5,674 nt of DNA from an uncultured Lachnospiraceae bacterium. GTDB taxonomy: Bacteria; Bacillota; Clostridia; Lachnospirales; Lachnospiraceae. A model generated the notes under the pieces. It was not told where the DNA came from and ran no database searches. It was given only the letters and a program-made list of their open reading frames with translations. Of this stretch, positions 1 to 5,674 are shown piece by piece. Position numbers and translations under genes: made by a program. Numbering within the stretch: the first letter of the stretch is position 1; the number at the start of each line of letters is the position of its first letter. Location of the stretch: assembly GCA_946627575.1 (NCBI GenBank), contig CAMOVS010000102.1, positions 1 through 5,674 of the forward strand, given 5' to 3'.

Positions 1-1850
1 ATAAGGTGGATGATCTCCATGGCCTTATCGATCATATCCTGTTCTACGCCACAGATATCTACGCGACCGTCATCGTTAATATCAATCTTAACACCGGTCT
101 CGTCGATGATACCATTAATGGTCTTACCCTGCTTTCCGATGATCTCACTGATCTTCTCCGGATCCACAAACATCTGCTTGATCTTGGGAGCATACTTGCC
201 AACCTCAGGTCTGGGCTCAGAGATTACCGGCTCCATGATCTCGGTCAGGATGTACTCTCTTGCTTCCTTGGTTCTTGCGATAGCTTCCCGGATAATGGCC
301 GGTGTAAGACCGTGGATCTTAATATCCATCTGGATGGCTGTGATGCCATCGTGGGTACCTGCAACCTTGAAGTCCATATCGCCAAAGAAGTCTTCCAGGC
401 CCTGGATATCGGTCAGAACCAGATAATCGTCATCGGTCTCACCGGTCACAAGGCCGGCAGAGATTCCGGCAACAGGCTTCTTGATCGGTACGCCCGCTGC
501 CATCAGGGACAGGGATGAAGCACATACGCTGGCCTGGGATGTAGAACCGTTGGACTCAAAGGTCTCGGATACGGTACGGATGGCGTAGGGGAAGTCATCC
601 TCGCTGGGAAGAACCGGAAGAAGGGCTCTTTCTGCCAGGGCTCCATGGCCGATCTCACGTCTTCCCGGTCCTCTGTTGGGACGGGTTTCGCCAACAGAAT
701 AGCTGGGGAAGTTATAGTGATGCATATAACGCTTGGATGTTACAGTAACATCGATGCCATCGATCTTCTGAGCCTCAGAAAGGGGACCCAGGGTGGTAAC
801 CGTACAGATCTGGGTCTGACCTCTGGTGAACATACCGGAACCGTGGGTTCTGGGCAGAAGGTCAATCTCGGCGGACAAAGGACGGATCTCCTTGATTCCT
901 CTGCCGTCCGGACGCTTATGGTCTACCAGAATCATCTTGCGGACAGTCTTTTTCTGATATTTATATACGGCATCGTCGATCAGAGGCAGCCAGTCTTCAT
1001 GGTCTTGTGCATAACGCTCTTCCAGTCTGGCCTTAATCTGACGGATGTTCTCGTCTCTATCCTGCTTTCTGTCAGTGAAAACGGCCTCTTCCATCTCTTC
1101 AGCAGGGATAGCTGTCAGCATATCCTCCCAAAGATCCTCCGGTGTATCCACATGTTCATAATCATGCTTGGGCAGACCACACTCCTCTACGATACGGTCG
1201 ATAAAGCGGATAATCTCCTGGTTGACCTCATGGGCCTTAAAGATAGCATCGAGCATGACATCCTCCGGCACCTCATTGGCTCCGGCTTCAATCATGATCA
1301 CCTTCTCTGCCGTTGAAGCAACTGTCAGGGCCAGGTCGGACTCCTTGGACTGTTCTGTGGTCGGATTGACAACCAGTTCCCCGTCGATCAGTCCGATAAT
1401 GGTAGCGGCGATGGGGCCGGCAAAGGGGATATCCGAGATGGATGTAGCGATAGATGCTCCGATCATAGCAGTAACTTCCGGAGAGCAGTCCGGATCTACG
1501 GACATAACCAGATTGTTAAGGCTGACGTCATTGCGGTAATCCTTGGGGAAAAGAGGACGCATAGGCCGGTCAATGACACGGGAAGTCAGAACCGCATGCT
1601 CAGAGGGTTTACCCTCCCTCTTGTTAAAACCTCCCGGAATCTTTCCGACAGAATACATCTTCTCCTCAAAGTCTACAGAGAGGGGAAAGAAATCAATCCC
1701 GTCTCTTGGCTTCTCAGAGGCCGTAGCAGTACACAGAACCACGGTATCGCCATAATGCATAAAAGCAGCACCGTTAGCCTGAGCAGCAACCTTGCCGATC
1801 TCGACCATCAAAGTCCTGCCAGCCAGTTCCATTGAAAATTGTTTCACCAT
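1..1850 (-). CDS. pnp: Polynucleotide phosphorylase (PNPase), 3' end cut off by the window edge
   Basis: PNPase is a cytoplasmic, trimeric 3'-5' exoribonuclease that degrades RNA by phosphorolysis to nucleoside diphosphates and can run in reverse to add 3' tails. The visible part is 616 codons with no stop, out of about 700 usual for the family. Domains: first RNase PH domain about residues 5-230, with the RNA-contact loop GFNKREG (around 74-80) followed by IDRPMRPLFP; an all-helical linker about 240-305; second RNase PH domain from about DHKRPDGR (310-317) to about 535; then a KH domain with the GKQG loop at 572-575. In the second core, SNGSTSQAS (from about 433) matches the phosphate-binding stretch. 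D487, D493 and K495, in EDFFGDMDFK, match the catalytic metal-site residues D486/D492/K494 of the E. coli enzyme. The S1 domain would lie beyond base 1. The ATG at 1848-1850 is chosen because it follows a strong RBS and begins the family-typical N-terminus (FSMELAGRT). The frame is continuous to the edge. purL lies upstream on the same strand, separated by a terminator and a probable promoter. Confidence 0.97.
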   Translation of the reverse strand, partial: MVKQFSMELAGRTLMVEIGKVAAQANGAAFMHYGDTVVLCTATASEKPRDGIDFFPLSVDFEEKMYSVGKIPGGFNKREGKPSEHAVLTSRVIDRPMRPLFPKDYRNDVSLNNLVMSVDPDCSPEVTAMIGASIATSISDIPFAGPIAATIIGLIDGELVVNPTTEQSKESDLALTVASTAEKVIMIEAGANEVPEDVMLDAIFKAHEVNQEIIRFIDRIVEECGLPKHDYEHVDTPEDLWEDMLTAIPAEEMEEAVFTDRKQDRDENIRQIKARLEERYAQDHEDWLPLIDDAVYKYQKKTVRKMILVDHKRPDGRGIKEIRPLSAEIDLLPRTHGSGMFTRGQTQICTVTTLGPLSEAQKIDGIDVTVTSKRYMHHYNFPSYSVGETRPNRGPGRREIGHGALAERALLPVLPSEDDFPYAIRTVSETFESNGSTSQASVCASSLSLMAAGVPIKKPVAGISAGLVTGETDDDYLVLTDIQGLEDFFGDMDFKVAGTHDGITAIQMDIKIHGLTPAIIREAIARTKEAREYILTEIMEPVISEPRPEVGKYAPKIKQMFVDPEKISEIIGKQGKTINGIIDETGVKIDINDDGRVDICGVEQDMIDKAMEIIHL

Positions 1851-1860
1851 AATCGATAAA

Positions 1861-1869
1861 CCCTCCTGT
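1861..1869 (-). promoter_or_regulatory. pnp ribosome binding site
   Basis: The minus strand reads ACAGGAGGG here, a near-perfect Shine-Dalgarno sequence. It ends 10 bases before the ATG at 1848-1850. It fixes the pnp start and implies efficient translation once the site is accessible. A small potential hairpin (AGGAA-AAG-TTCCT, plus coordinates 1876-1888) lies just upstream and does not cover the site. Confidence 0.9.
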
Positions 1870-1904
1870 AATTATAGGAACTTTTCCTTTATGAAAAAGC
1901 TTGG

Positions 1905-1995
1905 AGCGGGAAGGTCCGAAACAACTGAACAAGGCTCTTTCTAATCCCTCTTCCAAAGAGCCCTCTTCAGAAGTCTCGGCCTTTCGCTTCCCGCT
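1905..1995 (-). promoter_or_regulatory. Long imperfect hairpin in the pnp mRNA leader
   Basis: The outer stem is 9 perfect base pairs, pairing 1905-1913 with 1987-1995 (AGCGGGAAG in the transcript). After an asymmetric internal loop (2 bases against 7), 1916-1940 pairs with 1955-1979 in a single register. In that helix 22 of 25 positions pair, counting two G-U wobbles; the exceptions are a U-U/U-U double mismatch and one G-G. The innermost stem is GGCUCUUU/AAAGAGCC with a 14-base loop. In total there are about 31 base pairs over 91 nt. The foot of the hairpin lies 35 bases upstream of the pnp RBS. Placed between a probable promoter and pnp, it is a good candidate for an RNase III substrate and autoregulatory element, as known for E. 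coli pnp; that function is inferred. A five-U run begins 6 bases past the foot, too far for a classical terminator, though attenuation cannot be excluded. The pairing was found by eye, without energy calculation. Confidence 0.7.
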
Positions 1996-2013
1996 AATCG
2001 CAGTATCTTTGTG

Positions 2014-2022
2014 ATTCTAACA
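2014..2022 (-). promoter_or_regulatory. Probable pnp promoter, extended -10 element
   Basis: The minus strand reads TGTTAGAAT: a TAGAAT -10 hexamer (one mismatch to TATAAT) preceded by the TGN extension of housekeeping sigma-factor promoters. At 17-bp spacing the -35 region (2037-2042, TGGCTT) is poor, which fits dependence on the extended -10. TTGCTG at 2041-2046 is a better hexamer but lies 21 bp away. Transcription would start near 2007, giving a leader of about 157 nt whose long hairpin begins about 12 bases in. Its position just after the purL terminator supports independent transcription of pnp. Confidence 0.5.
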
Positions 2023-2070
2023 CAAATCCGGGTAAAAAGCCAGCAAAACTTTAATAGGATAACATACAAT

Positions 2071-2109
2071 CGCCCGCACCATTGCCTTTGACAGACAGTG
2101 GTGCGGGCG
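2071..2109 (-). terminator. Intrinsic terminator hairpin after purL
   Basis: This is a perfect 11-bp GC-rich inverted repeat, pairing 2071-2081 (CGCCCGCACCA on plus) with 2099-2109, around a 17-base loop. It begins 55 bases past the purL stop codon. The transcript continues as AUUGUAUGUUAUCC, which is U-rich but interrupted, so the U-tract is imperfect and some read-through is plausible. There is no U-tract on the plus-strand side, so it is oriented to end purL transcription. The long loop is unusual for a strong terminator. A 3'-end protecting stem is the alternative reading. Confidence 0.65.
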
Positions 2110-2164
2110 TACAGAATCGGATCAAAAGGATCGTATTCCAAATCCGGCAAAGAATCTGTTTAAT

Positions 2165-5100
2165 TTACTTAAAATACTCCAGACCGCTCTCAAAGATGTG
2201 CTGGTTCTGCTTGATGGGGATGTTCTTGCTTACATTGGAACCGATACGCTCGGAATGACCCATCTTGCCAAGAACCCTGCCATTGGGGCTGGTGATACCC
2301 TCGATGGCATAGTAGGAACCGTTAGGATTGTAGCGGATATCCATGGTCGGGTTCCCGGAAAGATCCACATACTGGGTCGCTACCTGACCATTCTCAAAAA
2401 GCTTCTCAATGACTTCGCGGGAGGCAACGAATCGTCCCTCACCGTGAGATACCGGCACGGCATAGACATCATCCAGCATAGCCTTCTGCAGCCATGGAGA
2501 TTTGTTGGATACAACCCTGGTGTAGGCAGCCATGGAGATATGGCGGCCGATCTCATTCATGGTCAGGGTCGGCGAATCCTCCTTCTGCTCGGTGATAAAG
2601 CCATAGGGAAGGAGGCCCAGCTTAATCAGCGCCTGGAATCCGTTGCAGATACCCAGCACCAGGCCATCTCTCTTCTCCAAAAGGTCCATAACTGCTTCCT
2701 TGATCTTCTCATTCCGGAAGACGGAAGCAAAGAACTTGGCCGATCCTTCCGGTTCATCGCCGGCCGAGAAACCTCCCGGGAACATGAGGATCTGTGACTG
2801 TCGGATGGTCTTTTCAAATAATTCTACCGAATCCAGGATATCCTGGGCGGAGTTGTTGCGGAAGACGACGACATCCGTCTCTGCTCCGGCCCTGCGGAAG
2901 GCCCTGGCAGAATCATACTCGCAGTTGGTTCCGGGGAAGACCGGGATAAATACTCTGGGTACAGCAGTTTTGTGCCGGCTGGCATAGACCGTGCCCTTGT
3001 TGTAAAGGGGCATGGATACCTTGCGGGGATACTGGCCGGTCCGGGTCGGGAATACCGACTCCAGAGGTTCTTCCCAGGCTTCCAGCATTTCTTCCAGATC
3101 GATACTTCCATGATAGCTGGTTTTAATCTTTCTTTCCTTAAGCAGAGAACCAACGGCGGTGCAGGGAAGAATAAGTTCTCCCATGTTCTTGATATCGATC
3201 TCAAAGAGGATGGACCCGTAGAACTTCCTGGTCAGATCCTTAAGAGAGATATCGCTGTGAAGCTCCAGCCCCAGCATGTTGCCAAAGCACATCTTACTGA
3301 TGCCTTCGATCATGCCCCCGCTGCCCAGGGCAAAGGCTGCTTCAATGACGCCCTTCTTGGCCATCTTATAGAACTGCCGGTATATATCACAAGCTTTCTC
3401 GTAATCCGGTATTCCGTATTCATCGAAGGGAATATCAAGTCTCATCACATAATTGCCGGCCTTCTTGAATTCCGGGGTAATGATGCGGGAGGCCTTGTTG
3501 TAATCCACGGCAAAGGAAACCAGCGTGGGCGGTACATCGATATCTTCGAAGGATCCTGACATGCTGTCCTTACCGCCGATGGCAGGAATCTTGAAGCCTT
3601 TCTGGGCATTGTAAGCACCAAGAAGAGCCGCGAAGGGTTTGCCCCAGCGTTTGGGGTCTTGACCCAGTCTCTCAAAGTATTCCTGGAAGGTCAGGCGGAT
3701 CTTACGGTAATCTCCTCCTGCCGCTACAATCTTTGCGATGGATAAAAGAACTGCATAAACAGCTCCATGATAGGGACTCCAGGAGGACAGATAAGGATCA
3801 AAACCATAGGACATCATGGTCGCAAAGTCCGAACTGCCATGGTCCAGAGGGATCTTGGCCGACATGGTCTGTACCGGAGTCAGCTGAGTCTTTCCGCCGA
3901 AGGGCATGGTTACGGATGAAGCTCCCACGGTGCTGTCGAACATTTCCACCAGTCCCTTTTTGGAGCATACATTCAGATCGGATAGTGTTTTCAGCCATAT
4001 TTCCTTAAGGTCGGACGCCTTGTCATTCTTTTTATAATAAGCCTCTTTCTCATCCGGCATCTCAACATATACGCTGGTCTCCTGATGGGCACCGTTGGTA
4101 TCAAGGAAAGCTCTGGAAAGGTCGACAATGGTCTTCCCCCTCCAGGTCATAACCAGACGTTTTTCCTCCGTAACTTCGGCTACGGCAACGGCTTCCAGGT
4201 TCTCCTCAGCGGCATAGGCCAGGAACCTGTCTACATGACCCGGATCCAGGACAACCGCCATTCTCTCCTGAGACTCGGAAATAGCAAGCTCTGTACCATC
4301 GAGACCCGCGTATTTCTTAGGCACCTTGTCAAGATCAATGAGCAGACCGTCCGCCAGTTCACCGATGGCGACAGAGACACCGCCGGCACCGAAGTCGTTG
4401 CACTTTTTGATCAGACGGGCAACTTCCGGACGGCGGAAAAGGCGCTGGATCTTTCTTTCTGTAGGCGGGTTGCCCTTCTGCACCTCCGCGCCGCAGGTAT
4501 CGATGGATGAGGTCGTATGGGCCTTGGAGGAACCGGTTGCTCCTCCGCAACCGTCCCTGCCTGTTCTTCCTCCGAGAAGTACAATGATATCGCCGGGATC
4601 GGAATTCTTTCTTACCACATTTTTCTTAGGAGCCGCACCGATTACCGCGCCGATCTCCATACGCTTGGCCACGTAGCCGGGGTGATAGATCTCATCCACC
4701 AGGCCGGTGGCCAGACCGATCTGATTGCCGTAGGAGCTGTAGCCCTTGGCTGCGCCGGTGGTCAGTTTTCTCTGGGGCAGCTTGCCCTTCATGGTCTCAT
4801 CCAGGGGCATGGTAGGATCAGCACATCCGGTAACACGCATGGCCTGATATACATAGGTTCTTCCTGACAGGGGATCACGGATGGCACCGCCCAGACATGT
4901 GGCAGCCCCGCCAAAGGGCTCGATCTCCGTAGGATGGTTGTGGGTCTCATTCTTAAAGCTGATCAGCCAATCTTCTTTCTTGCCATCCCTGAACTCCACA
5001 GGAACCACGATATTGCAGGCATTAATCTCATCGCTCTCTTCCAGGTTATCCAGTACGCCGTCCAGCTTAAGCTTGCGCATACCCATGAGAGCCAGATCCA

Positions 5101-5674
5101 TAAGACAGACAAACTTATCCTTGCGGTCTCCGTAGACGTCAAGGCGGTCATGAAGATAGCTCATGTAGGTCTTGTAGAATAAGGGTTTATAATAACCCTC
5201 TTCAAATTTGATATCCGTCAGCTCGGTGGAGAAGGTAGTATGGCGGCAGTGGTCTGACCAGTAAGTGTCAAGAACACGGATCTCTGTCATAGAGGGATCT
5301 CTGTTCTCCTTTTTGTAGTAATTCTGAATATGGAGGAAATCTTTGAAAGTCATAGCCAGACCGAGAGACTCGTAGAGGGCCCTGAGAGCTCCCTTCTCCA
5401 TGCTTCTGAACTTATCAAAATATTTCACATCTTCCGGCTCATCATACTGCATGCGGAGAGTCTCGGGAATGGCCGCTGCAGCCTCCCTGGAATCTACCGG
5501 GTTGATGCAGTAATCTCTGATCATCCGGAATTCTTCCATAGAAAGATCTCCTGAGAGGACATAGGTCGTCGCAGACCGGATCACAGGCTCTTCTTTCTCA
5601 TGGATCAGCTTCAGACACTGCTCTGCCGAATCCGCTCTCTGATCAAACTGGCCGGGCAGGTATTCCACGGAGAA
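2165..5674 (-). CDS. purL: Phosphoribosylformylglycinamidine synthase, large single-chain form, 5' end cut off by the window edge
   Basis: This cytoplasmic enzyme performs the fourth step of de novo purine synthesis: FGAR + ATP + glutamine to FGAM + ADP + Pi + glutamate. Visible are 1169 codons ending in TAA at 2165-2167; about 80-90 N-terminal residues are missing. The frame is open to the last base, reading FSVEYLPGQFDQRADSAEQ. That sequence is internal to the family, so the GTG at 5668 is not the start. Counting that GTG as residue 1, the linker motif TYWSDHCRHTTF is at 135-146. The first synthetase half has ETHNHPTEIEPFGGAA (241-256, with the expected catalytic histidine) and NDFGAGGVS (424-432). 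The second half has MSYGFDPYLSSWSPYHGA (619-636) and PAIGGKDSMSG (695-705). The glutaminase domain runs from about 905 to 1167, with FPGTNCEYDSARA (911-923), nucleophile C1008 in GICNGFQAL, and H1138/E1140 in GHSER completing the triad. All key residues are intact. Because synthetase and glutaminase are fused, separate PurS and PurQ subunits are not needed. This sequence type is the one usual in Clostridia and streptococci. Its promoter lies outside the window. Confidence 0.97.
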   Translation of the reverse strand, partial: FSVEYLPGQFDQRADSAEQCLKLIHEKEEPVIRSATTYVLSGDLSMEEFRMIRDYCINPVDSREAAAAIPETLRMQYDEPEDVKYFDKFRSMEKGALRALYESLGLAMTFKDFLHIQNYYKKENRDPSMTEIRVLDTYWSDHCRHTTFSTELTDIKFEEGYYKPLFYKTYMSYLHDRLDVYGDRKDKFVCLMDLALMGMRKLKLDGVLDNLEESDEINACNIVVPVEFRDGKKEDWLISFKNETHNHPTEIEPFGGAATCLGGAIRDPLSGRTYVYQAMRVTGCADPTMPLDETMKGKLPQRKLTTGAAKGYSSYGNQIGLATGLVDEIYHPGYVAKRMEIGAVIGAAPKKNVVRKNSDPGDIIVLLGGRTGRDGCGGATGSSKAHTTSSIDTCGAEVQKGNPPTERKIQRLFRRPEVARLIKKCNDFGAGGVSVAIGELADGLLIDLDKVPKKYAGLDGTELAISESQERMAVVLDPGHVDRFLAYAAEENLEAVAVAEVTEEKRLVMTWRGKTIVDLSRAFLDTNGAHQETSVYVEMPDEKEAYYKKNDKASDLKEIWLKTLSDLNVCSKKGLVEMFDSTVGASSVTMPFGGKTQLTPVQTMSAKIPLDHGSSDFATMMSYGFDPYLSSWSPYHGAVYAVLLSIAKIVAAGGDYRKIRLTFQEYFERLGQDPKRWGKPFAALLGAYNAQKGFKIPAIGGKDSMSGSFEDIDVPPTLVSFAVDYNKASRIITPEFKKAGNYVMRLDIPFDEYGIPDYEKACDIYRQFYKMAKKGVIEAAFALGSGGMIEGISKMCFGNMLGLELHSDISLKDLTRKFYGSILFEIDIKNMGELILPCTAVGSLLKERKIKTSYHGSIDLEEMLEAWEEPLESVFPTRTGQYPRKVSMPLYNKGTVYASRHKTAVPRVFIPVFPGTNCEYDSARAFRRAGAETDVVVFRNNSAQDILDSVELFEKTIRQSQILMFPGGFSAGDEPEGSAKFFASVFRNEKIKEAVMDLLEKRDGLVLGICNGFQALIKLGLLPYGFITEQKEDSPTLTMNEIGRHISMAAYTRVVSNKSPWLQKAMLDDVYAVPVSHGEGRFVASREVIEKLFENGQVATQYVDLSGNPTMDIRYNPNGSYYAIEGITSPNGRVLGKMGHSERIGSNVSKNIPIKQNQHIFESGLEYFK

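Larger units (their letters stand above)
1851..2164. other. purL-pnp intergenic region, 314 bp, non-coding
   Basis: This is the only gene-free stretch in the window. Read on the minus strand it contains, in order, a purL terminator hairpin, a probable promoter with an extended -10, a long leader hairpin and the pnp ribosome binding site, each listed separately. About 55 bases between the purL stop and the terminator (2110-2164) show only weak short repeats. There is no rpsO (ribosomal protein S15) gene here, although rpsO commonly sits directly upstream of pnp in other bacteria. The short open frames crossing the region start with TTG, lack a ribosome binding site and run through the hairpins or into pnp, so I do not regard them as genes. 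Confidence 0.85.

Noticed and set aside
6..518. A 170-codon plus-strand open frame, with another overlapping it at 10-426, opposite pnp.
   Set aside because: Both lie wholly antisense to the well-conserved second RNase PH and KH domains of PNPase, have no convincing ribosome binding site, and give no recognisable protein.
1871..1876. A perfect TATAAT on the minus strand just upstream of the pnp start.
   Set aside because: Transcription from it would start around 1864, inside the Shine-Dalgarno element, so it could not yield a normally translated pnp mRNA. No good -35 lies at proper spacing.
1774..1956. A 60-codon minus-strand frame overlapping the pnp leader and pnp start, considered as a leader peptide.
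   Set aside because: It begins with TTG inside the hairpin, has no clear RBS, and continues out of frame into pnp, so it looks like a shadow frame.
2119..2133. A short GGATC direct repeat with a possible 4-bp hairpin between the purL stop and the terminator.
   Set aside because: It is too short and weak to call a regulatory site and is expected by chance.
1941..2150. A 69-codon minus-strand frame between purL and pnp, considered as a small protein or leader peptide.
   Set aside because: It starts with TTG without a Shine-Dalgarno sequence and runs straight through the terminator, the promoter and half of the leader hairpin.
2198..3559. Plus-strand open frames of about 200 codons (2198-2797 and 2972-3559).
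   Set aside because: They are antisense to the PurL glutaminase and second synthetase half, whose conserved motifs are intact. Their composition mirrors the opposite coding strand.
5666..5668. GTG as a possible purL start codon.
   Set aside because: The frame stays open to the window edge and the residues around it match an internal, conserved part of the family, so the true start lies beyond base 5674.
1..5674. Search for mobile elements, CRISPR arrays, tRNA/rRNA genes, defence genes or a new gene system.
   Set aside because: The window is filled by two conserved housekeeping genes and one 314-bp spacer. No repeat arrays, transposase motifs or attachment-like repeats were seen.

Overview
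The window looks like chromosomal core sequence from a Gram-positive anaerobe of the class Clostridia, most likely Lachnospiraceae or a close relative. This rests on the single-chain clostridial-type phosphoribosylformylglycinamidine synthase, the wording of the polynucleotide phosphorylase, the strong AGGAGG-type ribosome binding site and a moderate GC content. The genus assignment is inference from remembered family sequences, not from a search.

Layout: both genes read on the minus strand and both are cut by a window edge. From the right edge down to 2165 lies purL, the large one-polypeptide FGAM synthase with its C-terminal glutaminase domain. It lacks only roughly the first 80-90 residues, which lie beyond the edge. 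A 314-bp intergenic region (1851-2164) follows. From 1850 to the left edge lies pnp, encoding polynucleotide phosphorylase. Both RNase PH domains and the KH domain are visible, and the S1 domain lies beyond the edge. Both reading frames are open throughout, and the key active-site residues can be read directly.

The intergenic region is the most informative part. In transcription order it holds a GC-rich purL terminator hairpin (2071-2109), a probable extended -10 promoter (2014-2022), a long imperfect hairpin of about 91 nt (1905-1995), and the pnp ribosome binding site (1861-1869). The order terminator, promoter, long leader hairpin, RBS suggests that pnp is transcribed independently of purL. 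It also suggests a structured leader of about 157 nt, analogous in architecture to the pnp leaders of E. coli and Streptomyces, where RNase III cuts a long stem. That regulatory reading is inference.

The two enzymes serve unrelated pathways: step 4 of de novo purine synthesis, and 3'-5' phosphorolytic RNA decay. Nothing suggests that they form one functional system. I see no mobile element, CRISPR array, tRNA/rRNA gene or obviously new gene system. The many other open frames are shadows of the two genes.
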